From: Bacteroidales bacterium
Lineage (GTDB): Bacteria > Bacteroidota > Bacteroidia > Bacteroidales > UBA3824
Direction of reading: 5' to 3'
Assembly: GCA_016293845.1 (NCBI GenBank)
Contig: JAEDDH010000003.1
Coordinates: 197,030-261,029, forward strand
Length of the DNA: 64,000 nucleotides
The notes under the pieces are model-generated. The model made no database searches. It worked only from the letters and a program-made list of their open reading frames with translations, and was not told where the DNA came from. This document shows positions 44,416-53,820 of this stretch, piece by piece (within the stretch, counting starts at the first letter, position 1; every line of letters starts with the position of its first letter). Position numbers and translations under genes: made by a program.

Positions 44416-46047
44416 TATATTTTTTATTCCGGCAGTATTTGCACTAACAATATTTTTACAATGCATACTGTTTCATTACTTAATCTACAATGAGATATTG
44501 TTTTCAACATTGTGGCATTCTCCTGAAGATTTTTTCAGATTCTACCTTTCTGCAACGACAATTGCCGTATTTTTCGCCGCATTCGTATTCATTTTTAAAC
44601 ACAAGTGGTGGACAGTGGTAGCGTCTATTATTTTTAATATATGGATCTGGGCAAATCTTTGGTATTTTCGTGCAAATGGAATACTTGTAGACAAGTACGC
44701 TATTAGTATGATTGGAAATTTAAACGGCTTTTGGGATAGCATATTAGCGTTAATAAGTCCGATTGACTTTGTATTTTTAATTTTCACTATAATACTTGCA
44801 GCTACCATATATTTCTTTAAAAAAGGAAGAACTCAAAAATCTTTAAGGTTATTTATCGTTTCAATAATTGCTGCAATAACAATGGAATTAGCCAACGGAG
44901 CGTTGTTATTAAGAAAGAATAATGGAGATTATATATTCATAAATCCCTTTAAAGATAGATTGACAGATGATATATTTTATTATGTCCAAGATTATACTAT
45001 CATACACCATTTTTTTTAACGACTAAAGAATATTGTTCTTTACAAAAAGAAGACAAATATTATTTAACAGAAACGGAACAAAACAAAGTCAACAAGTTTC
45101 TCCATAAAGAGACTCAGATACAAGCCAAGAAGCATCCAATAATAATTTGTCTCATTGAAAGTTTCAATAGTTTTGTAATTACTAAAGATTTTATGCCAAA
45201 CTTACAGTGCTTTATTGACACCTCAAAACATATATTGATAGGTAATAATATAACCAGTCAAGTAAAGGGCGGAATATCTGCAGATGGACAAATGATTGTA
45301 CAAACGGGAATACTGCCAGTAAACGAAGGTGCTACTTGTTTTAGATTCGGTTTAAATAAATATCCTTCATTATCACATCTGTACAGCAGTAGTGCTATTA
45401 TATTAGGTCATTCAAAACGAGTTTGGAATCAAGTTAGAATGAGTTTAGCATACGGTCAAGACACAATAATTGAAGTTATATCAGGAAACGACAAGGAATT
45501 GTTTAATAAAACACTTATACAATCAGAAATATCAAACTATATAATGGTAATTACAGCATCTACCCATATTCCATGCACAAAATACGCAGATAGTTCGGCA
45601 ATATATATTTCGGATAACATTCCATCATTGCTTAAAAACTACATCAAAAGTGCAAATGTATTAGACAAAGGTATGCAAATTCTATTCAATGAAATATCAT
45701 CAAACGAAAAGCTTAAAAACTCAACTATAGTAATTACAGGCGACCACAATCTGCCCGCACCCAGCGACGAGAATTACAACAACGTCTACAACTACTCACG
45801 TTCCATCCCGCTCATCATCTACTCTCCCGAAATAAAACAGAAAACCATAATCACCGACACCTGCTACCAGATGGACATTTATCCTACAATTCTCCACCTC
45901 ATCGGTTGTGAGGATTATTATTGGAAAGGTTTCGGAGTTAACTTATTAGACAGCGCTGCTCGGCATAACCGACCAATCACACCAGAAGAGGCATACGATT
46001 TGTCGGATAAAATGATAAGAGCCGACTATTTTAGAACCTTACAATGA
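44399..46047 (+). pseudogene. LTA-synthase/phosphoethanolamine-transferase-like membrane protein, frameshifted in a T8 run
   Basis: The first frame gives 206 residues with five membrane segments and stops just after a run of eight T at 45010-45017. With a ninth T, the frame would continue LTTKEYCSLQKEDKYYLTE to HPIIICLIESFNSFVITKDF and then through the open frame from 45193, the sulfatase-fold domain (GGISADGQMIVQTG, TIVITGDHNLPAP, IYPTILHLIG). The total of about 549 residues is normal for LtaS/EptA-like enzymes. Such enzymes transfer phosphoglycerol or phosphoethanolamine to glycans or lipids outside the membrane. The break lies in a homopolymer, so it may be a phase-variable switch, a fixed mutation or a sequencing error. 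Confidence 0.75.
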
Positions 46048-46066
46048 AACAATTATAAATAAATAT

Positions 46067-47053
46067 ATGAAAATAGCTTTTTGTGATTTTTGGGAAGGAT
46101 TTGATGCAAACTCGTTTTTACTCACAAAAATAATAAAATCCATTTGTGATTTTCAAATTTCGAGCATCAAAGATGCTGATTATCTTATATTTTCAACATT
46201 TGGACATCAACATTTGTATGCACCTGACAATTGTATAAAAATATTTTACACAGGTGAAAATATTATTCCAGACTTCAATTTATGTGACTACGGTATTAGT
46301 TTTTCTTATTTAAACTTTGGAGACAGGCATTTTCGTTTTCCACTTTATTATTGTTACGATAACATCAATGAGCAAATGGAAAACAAACACAAAGTGAACG
46401 TTGATGAAATAATAAGAGAGAAAACAAAGTTCTGTTCACTAACCGTCAGTAACGGCGACCGTCATCCAATGTTTAAAACGCTGTTTGAAGAACTACAAAA
46501 GTATAAAAATGTTGATTCTGGCGGAAAATGGAACAACAACATAGGAGGAGCGGTAGACAATAAATATGATTTTGATTTAACACACAAGTTTTCGATCGTT
46601 TGCGAAAATAGTTCCGCTCCGGGATATACAACAGAAAAAATAGTACAAGCGTTTGCCGCTGGTTGCATACCTATTTATTGGGGAGATCCTGAAATCTGTA
46701 AAATCTTTAACAATAATGCATTCATAAATATCTCTGATCACAAATCCATTTACGAAGTAATTGAAACTATAAAAAAAATAGACAACAATGATAATTTGTA
46801 TATTCAAATGCTTCAAACACCAGCATATTTGAGCCAAGAATCAAATTTAAGCGTTCAAAAAGATCGTTGCAAACAGTTTTTACAGAGCATATTTTTGCAA
46901 GACAAATTAAAGGCGCAAAGACGTAACCGAATTAGTTGGGGCAACAAGTACATCAAACAACAGATTGAAGATAAAGAACCATTGACAATCAAACAACACA
47001 TCAAAGACATTTGGAAACTTCTAAAAGCAAAAACCGTAAAAAAAAACAAATAA
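46067..47053 (+). CDS. Alpha-1,3-fucosyltransferase-like (GT10)
   Basis: The 328-residue protein has IKIFYTGENIIPDFNLCDY near residue 62 and the diagnostic FSIVCENSSAPGYTTEKIVQ with AFAAGCIPIYWGDPEI near residue 178, the GDP-fucose-binding core of GT10. The C-terminal region is basic and helical (DIWKLLKAKTVKKNK), which could attach it to the membrane. Bacterial GT10 enzymes make Lewis-type fucosylated glycans. Whether fucose is the donor here is inferred from family only. Confidence 0.9.
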   Translation: MKIAFCDFWEGFDANSFLLTKIIKSICDFQISSIKDADYLIFSTFGHQHLYAPDNCIKIFYTGENIIPDFNLCDYGISFSYLNFGDRHFRFPLYYCYDNINEQMENKHKVNVDEIIREKTKFCSLTVSNGDRHPMFKTLFEELQKYKNVDSGGKWNNNIGGAVDNKYDFDLTHKFSIVCENSSAPGYTTEKIVQAFAAGCIPIYWGDPEICKIFNNNAFINISDHKSIYEVIETIKKIDNNDNLYIQMLQTPAYLSQESNLSVQKDRCKQFLQSIFLQDKLKAQRRNRISWGNKYIKQQIEDKEPLTIKQHIKDIWKLLKAKTVKKNK

Positions 47054-47106
47054 ATGTTTTAACAGACGCACAGATACTCATATCAGAATACTACAAATAA
47101 AGGTTT

Positions 47107-48030
47107 ATGAACATATTTATAAAAAAAACTATATTTTTCATTATAATCGGATTGTCAACATCGTACATTACTGACATAGTATATTCGTATGTATTTAGAC
47201 CAAAAGGAGGACAGTCTTCGTGGAACGACATATATAACGATAATATCAATTCAGACATTATTTTCTTTGGAACATCAAGAGCTCAGTTCCATATTGTTAG
47301 CTCCATAATAACAGACTCAACCAACATTTCAGTTTATAATCTCGGACTTTCTGCAGCGAGGACTGAAATACAAATAATAAGATTAAAAGAATTTTTAGCT
47401 CACTGTACACACAAGCCTAAACGCATTTTTCTCGAAGTGGGTCCCTTTCTTATTAATTCAGCCGGGTTCATTGATTATAATTATTGTTTCTTTATGCTGT
47501 TTAACAAAGACTTCTTGAACTACACGACACAACTACAAAACCAATACGAATGGACAGATATTTACTTTCCAATAAAACGATACTCCGGTCATTTTTTAAA
47601 TCATATTAGAAACTATTTGAAACGAGACGATAAAGATTCTTGCTACAGAGGATTCTATAATCCATGGAAAAAATGGGTAGTTGGAGAAGGAATGCAACGT
47701 AATATAACCAAGTTTGATATTCATCCTCTTCGAGTTAAATATTTAAATGAATTTATACAATTATGTATTGATAATCATATAGAAGTTAGCATGATTTATA
47801 CACCAGAAAATCACCTAATCAATTACACAAATAAACAAGAAATAATTAACCTATTTCAAGCCACGGCAGATTCTTTTGGACTAGAATTCAAAGACTTTTC
47901 AAAAGATTCTATACCAATTAATACTGATACACTATACTATCACGATGTATTCCATCTCACATCAGATGGTGCCATAAAATTTACATCAGAAAATTTAGTA
48001 CCATATATAAAAGAACTCTACAAACTATAA
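47107..48030 (+). CDS. SGNH-like protein paired with MBOAT
   Basis: The 307-residue protein has one N-terminal membrane segment, then DIIFFGTSRAQFHIVSS near residue 55, in which GTS takes the place of the GDS motif, and YYHDVFHLTSDGAIKFT near the end with the Asp-x-x-His pair. It ends one base before the MBOAT gene starts. Proteins of this shape serve as periplasmic acyltransferase partners for MBOATs (as DltD or AlgJ types do). The assignment to O-acylation is inferred from the pair. Confidence 0.75.
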   Translation: MNIFIKKTIFFIIIGLSTSYITDIVYSYVFRPKGGQSSWNDIYNDNINSDIIFFGTSRAQFHIVSSIITDSTNISVYNLGLSAARTEIQIIRLKEFLAHCTHKPKRIFLEVGPFLINSAGFIDYNYCFFMLFNKDFLNYTTQLQNQYEWTDIYFPIKRYSGHFLNHIRNYLKRDDKDSCYRGFYNPWKKWVVGEGMQRNITKFDIHPLRVKYLNEFIQLCIDNHIEVSMIYTPENHLINYTNKQEIINLFQATADSFGLEFKDFSKDSIPINTDTLYYHDVFHLTSDGAIKFTSENLVPYIKELYKL

Positions 48031-48031
48031 C

Positions 48032-49486
48032 ATGCTTTTCAATTCAATCGACTTCGCCATCTTTCTACCAATAGTATTTGCAATTTATTGGTTTGCTTTT
48101 GGCAAAAGCAGAAAACTTCAGAATGGCTTCCTTGTAATAGCCAGCTACGTTTTTTACGGCTGGTGGGACCCGAGGTTTCTATCTCTGATTTTTCTCTCCA
48201 CCATTGTGGACTTTTTTGTAGGATGTGCCATTGGCAAATCCGACAACCACACAAAACGTCGGCGGCTGTTGTTCGTAAGCCTTGGCGTAAACCTCGGAAT
48301 GTTGGGATTCTTCAAGTATTTCAACTTTTTTGCCTCCAACTTCGCTAGGGCGTTCTCGCTATTCGGAACAGAGTTTTCTATACCAACTTTAGAAATTGTT
48401 CTGCCGGTGGGCATTTCGTTCTACACATTCCAAACGCTCAGCTACACTATCGACATTTACCGCAAGAAACTTGAACCTTGCAACGATTTTGTGGCATTCC
48501 TCGCATACGTAAGCTTCTTTCCACAATTGGTTGCCGGACCTATCGAGAGAGCTACAAACCTGCTTCCGCAATTCTACAAAGAGCGCAAATTTGAATACGC
48601 CAAAGGTGTGGACGGAATGAAGCAGATTCTTTACGGACTGTTTAAAAAGGTAGTTATAGCCGACAGTTGCGCCAAATGCGTCAACCCGTTCTTTGCCGAC
48701 TATGCCAACTATCCCGGATGCGATTTGATTATCTGCTCGGTATTGTTTGCCTTTCAAATATATTGCGACTTTTCAGGATATTCCGATATTGCTATAGGCA
48801 CGGCTAAATTATTCGGTTTCAGTTTGATGCGCAACTTCAATTTCCCCTATTTCAGCCGCGATGTTGCAGAGTTTTGGCGCAGATGGCACATTTCGCTCAC
48901 CACTTGGTTTCGCGACTATATCTACATTCCCCTCGGAGGCAGCCGCACCACACTTGCCAAAGTTATACGCAACACCTTTATAATATTTATAGTTAGCGGT
49001 TTTTGGCACGGTGCAAGATGGACTTTCATATTCTGGGGCGTGCTCAACGCACTATATTTTCTTCCGCTCCTGCTCCGTAAAACCAACCGCAAAAATCTCG
49101 ACACCGTTGCCCAAGACCGTTTCTTCCCATCTTTCAAAGAATTATTTCAGATGCTCGTCACATTCGGTCTTATAACCTTTGCTTGGATATTCTTTAGAGC
49201 GGAAAGTATGGAAAAAACCATCGGACTTATAACTAAATGCGTTACTGATATTATAGCTCATCCTGCATCGTTAATGTTGTGTTTTAGAGAAACATATATC
49301 GACACTGTGGTAGTAACAGCCATATTTGTCATAATAGAATGGCTCGGCAGAAGGAATCAGTATGCAATCGAATCTTTCCTTGTAAACAAACCCACTCCTC
49401 TACGCTGGGCTATGTACTATGCGTTTATCATAGCCATTGTGCTCAGTTTCGGCGAAAAACAAGATTTTATTTATTTTCAGTTTTAA
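48032..49486 (+). CDS. MBOAT-family O-acyltransferase
   Basis: The 484-residue polytopic membrane protein begins MLFNSIDFAIFLPIVFAIYW and contains PVGISFYTFQTLSYTIDIYR, the RWHISLTTWFRDYIYIPLGG motif and VSGFWHGARWTFIFWG with the catalytic histidine, all diagnostic for AlgI/PatA/DltB-type MBOATs. It moves acyl groups, usually acetyl, across the membrane for polysaccharide O-acylation with an SGNH partner. Base composition is closer to core genes than its AT-rich upstream neighbours. Confidence 0.95.
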   Translation: MLFNSIDFAIFLPIVFAIYWFAFGKSRKLQNGFLVIASYVFYGWWDPRFLSLIFLSTIVDFFVGCAIGKSDNHTKRRRLLFVSLGVNLGMLGFFKYFNFFASNFARAFSLFGTEFSIPTLEIVLPVGISFYTFQTLSYTIDIYRKKLEPCNDFVAFLAYVSFFPQLVAGPIERATNLLPQFYKERKFEYAKGVDGMKQILYGLFKKVVIADSCAKCVNPFFADYANYPGCDLIICSVLFAFQIYCDFSGYSDIAIGTAKLFGFSLMRNFNFPYFSRDVAEFWRRWHISLTTWFRDYIYIPLGGSRTTLAKVIRNTFIIFIVSGFWHGARWTFIFWGVLNALYFLPLLLRKTNRKNLDTVAQDRFFPSFKELFQMLVTFGLITFAWIFFRAESMEKTIGLITKCVTDIIAHPASLMLCFRETYIDTVVVTAIFVIIEWLGRRNQYAIESFLVNKPTPLRWAMYYAFIIAIVLSFGEKQDFIYFQF

Positions 49487-49510
49487 TTTATATAAAATAA
49501 AAATTTTTCC

Positions 49511-49518
49511 TACATTTG
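49511..49518 (+). promoter_or_regulatory. -7 promoter box of proC-ribE
   Basis: TACATTTG matches TAnnTTTG and lies 24 bases ahead of the proC ATG at 49543. No -33 TTTG is visible. The box excludes an upstream in-frame start at 49516. Confidence 0.6.
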
Positions 49519-49542
49519 ACCCCGATTAAATTTACTTACATT

Positions 49543-50322
49543 ATGAACATAGCAGTAATAGGATGTGGCAATCTTGGTTTTTCTATAGCCAAGGGTCTTG
49601 CCAACAAACAGAAAGAGTACAACTTAAACATAACAGCTACCGACCCGTTTGTCGACCTCGATAAAATTAGGGCTATCGGTATCAACGCTTCGCGCGAAAA
49701 CCCCGACGTGGTAAAAAACTCCGAAATTATTTTTCTCTGCGTTAAACCGTGGATCGCAAAAGACGTTATCGAGGAGATTTCTCCCTATATGAAAAAGGGA
49801 CAAATATTGATTTCGCCTGTGGCAGGCCTCAGCATCGATCAGATTCAGGGCTACTGCTCGCAAAAAATCAATGTGTTCCGCATTATGCCAAACATCGCAG
49901 CTTCTATCAATCAGTCAACCACTTGCGTTAGCCACGATGCCGACGACGATGTTGTGGACAAAACTATGGAGATTCTCGGCATCCTTGGCAAAACTATCCT
50001 CATCGACGAAGACAAAATCAACGCCGCCACAATTCTCACCGGCAGCGGAATTGCTTTCGTTCTTCGCTTTATGCGTGCAATGGTAGAGGGCGGCATCGAA
50101 ATCGGTTTCAAATCCGACACTGCTTCCGAAATTGTTAACCAAACAGTTAAAGGCACTGTAGAACTCCTTATGAACGACACTGCTCACGCCGAAGCTCTTA
50201 TCGACCGTGTTTGCACTCCCTCGGGAACAACAATCCGCGGACTCAACGAGATGGAAAAGAACGGTTTCTCATCGTCGGTAATCGAAGGTATTCTCTCTGC
50301 ATATCACAAAATTGCCAAGTAA
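49543..50322 (+). CDS. proC: Pyrroline-5-carboxylate reductase
   Basis: The 259-residue enzyme reduces pyrroline-5-carboxylate to proline with NAD(P)H. The Rossmann motif IAVIGCGNLGFSIAKGL starts at residue 3, and the C-terminal domain holds NAATILTGSGIAFVLRFMRA and the family signature VCTPSGTTIRGLNEMEKNGF. The start at 49543 gives the standard length and follows the promoter. It is 18 bases ahead of ribE. Confidence 0.95.
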   Translation: MNIAVIGCGNLGFSIAKGLANKQKEYNLNITATDPFVDLDKIRAIGINASRENPDVVKNSEIIFLCVKPWIAKDVIEEISPYMKKGQILISPVAGLSIDQIQGYCSQKINVFRIMPNIAASINQSTTCVSHDADDDVVDKTMEILGILGKTILIDEDKINAATILTGSGIAFVLRFMRAMVEGGIEIGFKSDTASEIVNQTVKGTVELLMNDTAHAEALIDRVCTPSGTTIRGLNEMEKNGFSSSVIEGILSAYHKIAK

Positions 50323-50340
50323 CACTTAAAGCAGCAGATT

Positions 50341-50937
50341 ATGTTTTCAGGTATTGTAGAAGCCACTGGCAAAATCACCAATATAAAAAGGTATCAGCAA
50401 AATATCGACTTTACAGTTTCGTGTCCTTTTGGCAGCGAACTCACAATCGACCAAAGCGTTGCGCACAATGGTGTTTGCCTTACTGTTGTAAAGCATACTC
50501 CCGAAGGCTACGTGGTAACAGCTATGCAGGAGACTCTCAACCGCTCAAATCTTGGATTTCTCCAAATCGGCGACGAGGTAAACCTTGAGCGCAGCATGAA
50601 ACCCGACAGCCTTCTCGACGGACACATTGTGCAAGGTCATGTAGACCAAACCGGCATTTGCACCAAGATAGAAGATGCCGACGGTAGCACCTATTACACA
50701 ATAGAATACGACCCGTCGCAAGGCAATATCACAGTTGAGAAAGGTTCTGTTGCTGTCAACGGAGTAAGCCTTACAGTCTGCAACAGCGAAAACGGCAAGT
50801 TCCGTGTGGCAATCATCCCCTACACCTACGAACTCACCAATTTTCACGCGCTCAAAGTAGGCGACAAGGTTAATCTTGAATTTGACATTATAGGTAAATA
50901 CATTCAAAAAATCGCGGCAGCCTACCTTAAACGATAG
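50341..50937 (+). CDS. ribE: Riboflavin synthase, alpha subunit
   Basis: The 198-residue enzyme disproportionates two lumazine molecules to form riboflavin. It contains the expected tandem lumazine-binding repeats: MFSGIVEATGKI with HNGVCLTVV in the first half, and GHIVQGHVDQTG with VNGVSLTVC in the second. The length is standard. It follows proC in one short operon. Its probable original terminator (52443-52474) is now 1.5 kb away because of the repeat-flanked insert. Confidence 0.96.
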   Translation: MFSGIVEATGKITNIKRYQQNIDFTVSCPFGSELTIDQSVAHNGVCLTVVKHTPEGYVVTAMQETLNRSNLGFLQIGDEVNLERSMKPDSLLDGHIVQGHVDQTGICTKIEDADGSTYYTIEYDPSQGNITVEKGSVAVNGVSLTVCNSENGKFRVAIIPYTYELTNFHALKVGDKVNLEFDIIGKYIQKIAAAYLKR

Positions 50938-50966
50938 GCGCATTAAGTATTTTTTTTCATTTTTTT

Positions 50967-51119
50967 ATTATTACTGTCCGAGATAAATTCCAAAAACTTA
51001 ATACGAAGGCTCTACAAATATCCGTAGAGTCTTTTTTTTGAATATTTAACGGATTATGTAAATATAAAGTTTATTTTTATCTGCGGGTCGAAAAAATTGT
51101 TTTCTCGGACACTAATAAT
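50967..51119. mobile_element. MITE-like repeat, copy A
   Basis: A short non-coding element ends in inverted repeats: ATTATTACTGTCCGAGA on the left and ATTATTAGTGTCCGAGA read inward from the right, 16 of 17 identical. From 50975 to 51119, 145 bases are identical to copy B at 52286-52430. Inside is a terminator-like hairpin (GGCTCTAC with GTAGAGTC, 51008-51031) followed by eight T. Small size, terminal inverted repeats, no coding capacity and an identical second copy fit a MITE. I could not identify a target duplication or a parent transposon. Confidence 0.65.
51008..51039 (+). terminator. Terminator inside repeat copy A
   Basis: The stem 51008-51015 / 51024-51031 has eight pairs with one wobble and an eight-base loop, followed by T8. 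It can end proC-ribE transcription now that the insert separates ribE from its downstream terminator. Confidence 0.75.
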
Positions 51120-51176
51120 AAATAATTCAATCAGCAACCTCGGAACTTCCTCTCCTTGGTTGCTGAATTTTTTTTC

Positions 51177-52239
51177 TTATAAAGAATTGAGGTGTTGCTC
51201 AAGTTCTGTTACAGTTGGGAGTTGTGATTTAATGTTGTTCAATTGTAATTCTGTAACATTGAACTGGCTGACGCCTATTGGCTTCTCTATGCCTTGCAGT
51301 GCATATTCCACCTCGAAACTGTCTTTGTCTCTACATAACAAAAGACCTATTGAAGGATTGTCGTCGTGATTTTTCAACTGACGATCAACAACATTTATGT
51401 AGAAATTTAGTTTGCCCACAAATTCGGGTTGAAACTTTTGGTTTTTCAGTTCTACCACTACATATCGTTTCAGTATTATGTGATAGAAAAGCAAGTCTAT
51501 ATAATAATCTTTTTCATTGAGTGAGATATGATATTGCTGTCCAACAAAAGCGAATCCTTTGCCCATTTCAAGCAAAACTTTCGTTATGTTGGATACCATT
51601 TGCTGTTCAATGTCACGTTCGTGGGCCTCTTCCTCTATTTCAACGAAATCAAACCAGTATGGATCCTTTACAACTTGCTCCACCAGTTTGGCAGAAGTCT
51701 CGCCAAGCGACTTGGAGAAATTATTCGGAAGTGTCTCAAACGATTTTTGGTATAACTCGTGTTTGATTTGCAGTTCCAAAGTGTCGCGTTTTCCAGCCAT
51801 TCTCCAAAACTTTTATATTGTAGAACAAGGCTTCGTTTATGTCCTTGGATTTTTGGAGTATTATTCTTTGGTGTCCCCAGGGAATCATCATAAATGGCAA
51901 TTTCGCCACACTCTGTGGCGAAATTGTAAATTACTGACTATAAAACTCATAGAATTGTTTCATAGCGTAAATATTTCTGGCAGAGAGACCTTTCTTGTTA
52001 GGAAATTCTGCCCGCAAATCTATAGAAAGACGTTCGATGATACTTGATCCCCACTTCTCAACGGCCAGTTTGCACGAAACATTTTTGCCTATTTCCCAAT
52101 ACCCTTGTATCATTTGGATGTTGGAAGCCACGGCAATCTTTATGCTTGTGTTTTTGATTTCATTTTTGATGGAGTTAAGCCATTCAGAGTATTTGTTTTC
52201 GTCAACTGACAGTGTATTTGTTTTCTGCGGATGTGTCAT
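51177..52239 (-). pseudogene. DUF1016 (YhcG-type) PD-(D/E)XK nuclease, doubly broken
   Basis: The minus-strand frame from 52239 encodes the DUF1016 N-terminal domain (SIKIAVASNIQMIQGYWEIG, GLSARNIYAMKQFYEFYSQ) and stops at a TAA at 51933-51931. The same frame continues FTISPQSVAKLPF, PWGHQRIILQK and on to ENGW near 51790. There, one extra A in an A-run shifts the frame, and the 207-residue nuclease domain continues (IDLLFYHIILKRYVVVELK, with the D...E-x-K active site) to 51177. About 354 codons in all is a normal length. The gene is enclosed by two identical repeats and inserted after ribE. DUF1016 nucleases often accompany restriction or mobile elements. Confidence 0.8.
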
Positions 52240-52285
52240 AGTGATACGTATTGTTTCAACAAAATTAGTAAATTTTATCTATTGG

Positions 52286-52430
52286 TGTCCGAGATAAATT
52301 CCAAAAACTTAATACGAAGGCTCTACAAATATCCGTAGAGTCTTTTTTTTGAATATTTAACGGATTATGTAAATATAAAGTTTATTTTTATCTGCGGGTC
52401 GAAAAAATTGTTTTCTCGGACACTAATAAT
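52286..52430. mobile_element. MITE-like repeat, copy B
   Basis: Identical over 145 bases to copy A and in the same orientation, including the internal hairpin (52319-52342) and T8. Its left border has TCTATTGG in place of ATTATTAC, so it is either slightly truncated or has a diverged outer terminal repeat. The right border matches copy A through CTAATAAT. Together the two copies bracket the DUF1016 pseudogene. Confidence 0.65.
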
Positions 52431-52442
52431 TTTTTATAAACC

Positions 52443-52474
52443 AAAAAAGCGAAGTTTCACAACTCCGCTTTTTT
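52443..52474 (+). terminator. Probable original terminator of proC-ribE
   Basis: Arms AAAAAAGCGAAGTT (52443-52456) and AACTCCGCTTTTTT (52461-52474) pair with one mismatch around TCAC. It lies directly after repeat copy B. If the insert is removed, it falls just downstream of ribE. No gene is seen in the 190 bases that follow. Confidence 0.7.
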
Positions 52475-52663
52475 TAACTTACTAATTTAACCTAAATCTT
52501 ATTATGAAAAGAGTTCCGACACTATAAAATATCTTTTATTAAATCTGAGAATGTATTTTTTATGACGATGTGCTTTATTATCTTTTAATTACACTATCTT
52601 TTACGCATTGCAATAATAAAAGTTTCGTAACAAACAAATTATTTTTTTTTTTTATTGTTTGTT

Positions 52664-53803
52664 TCACTTTTTCGGAAACTTTAGTCTAAATGTCGTTCCC
52701 TTACCCACTTCGCTATTGCGCACATAGATTTCTCCTTTGTGATATGAGTTAACAATGCGCTGTGCAAGCGAGAGTCCCAAGCCCCATCCATGTTTTTTGG
52801 TGGTAAAGCCGGGACGGAAAATACGTTTAAAATATCGCTTCGACATACCTTTGCCGGTGTCGGAAATCTCTATCTTGGCGTGTTTTTCGGTGTCGAATAG
52901 TTTTATAGTAAGAGTTCCTTTTCCTTGCATAGCGTCGATGGCGTTTTTGCAAAGGTTTTCGATAACCCATTCAAATAGCGACAGATTAAGCGGCGCAGTA
53001 ATAATTTTGCCGTCGGGTATCTCTAACACATACTCCACATTTTTTGAACTACGTGAGCGGAGATAGTTTACGGCATTAGATAGCGCCTCGCCCACATTTT
53101 CGGTTGTCAGTTCGGGTTTGTTGCCAATTTTAGAAAATCTGTCGGTGATTTTTACAAGGCGGTTAACGTCTTTTTCCACCTCCTCGATAATTTCTGGTTG
53201 GTTATCTTGCATTTTTAAAATCTCAATCCAAGCAAGAAGCGACGAAATCGGTGTGCCCAATTGGTGCGCGGTTTCTTTGCTCATGCCCACCATCATAAGG
53301 CTTTGGTCTGATTTGTTAGAAAGGCGGATAGCAATTATTGCCACAAATATAAATATCAGGGCAACAACAAGTTGAATAATCGGGTAAGATTCCAACTGTT
53401 TTAAAATTGTGGAATCTTCGTAATAAAGAATATCGTGATTTCCCGGGCTTGATTCAATAATCAGCGGTGGATGGTTTTCGCGCATACGTTCCATTTCGCT
53501 CTGTAAAAAATCCTCATCGGGATTTTCTACTGCAAGGTTTTGAGTGTGCATACGGTTGTCGGAGGTCATCATTATCACAGGTATAGTGGTGTTTTCCTGA
53601 ATAATGCGGTATACAATCAGACTCACAGTGCCGTCAAAGTCAACGTTTTCGATTTCGTTGATAGCCTCTGCCCAAAGCGAAATATTTTGCTGCTCGCGTT
53701 CTTTCAGCTTGTTTACCAAAGAGTTGGTGTAAAGCCACGATACTATACTCACCAATATTGCAAGCACAAAAATCGAGGTCTTTATTAATTCCCGTGTATT
53801 CAT
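52664..53803 (-). CDS. Sensor histidine kinase
   Basis: The 379-residue membrane kinase has two transmembrane segments (about residues 9-29 and 140-160) enclosing a periplasmic sensor of about 110 residues, and no HAMP domain is obvious. The phosphoacceptor motif is SKETAHQLGTPISSLLAW with His near residue 180. The ATPase domain shows ENLCKNAIDAM, DTGKGMSKRY and GWGLGLSLAQRIV. No response regulator is adjacent, so it may signal to a distant partner. It lies downstream of ilvE, separated by a terminator. Confidence 0.93.
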   Translation of the reverse strand: MNTRELIKTSIFVLAILVSIVSWLYTNSLVNKLKEREQQNISLWAEAINEIENVDFDGTVSLIVYRIIQENTTIPVIMMTSDNRMHTQNLAVENPDEDFLQSEMERMRENHPPLIIESSPGNHDILYYEDSTILKQLESYPIIQLVVALIFIFVAIIAIRLSNKSDQSLMMVGMSKETAHQLGTPISSLLAWIEILKMQDNQPEIIEEVEKDVNRLVKITDRFSKIGNKPELTTENVGEALSNAVNYLRSRSSKNVEYVLEIPDGKIITAPLNLSLFEWVIENLCKNAIDAMQGKGTLTIKLFDTEKHAKIEISDTGKGMSKRYFKRIFRPGFTTKKHGWGLGLSLAQRIVNSYHKGEIYVRNSEVGKGTTFRLKFPKK

Positions 53804-53820
53804 AGTAGTTATATTATATA

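Noticed and set aside
50967..52430. Site-specific integrative element with att repeats
   Set aside because: No integrase or recombinase gene lies between the repeats, and copy A has terminal inverted repeats, which favours a MITE-type origin. Integration by a trans-acting recombinase is not fully excluded.
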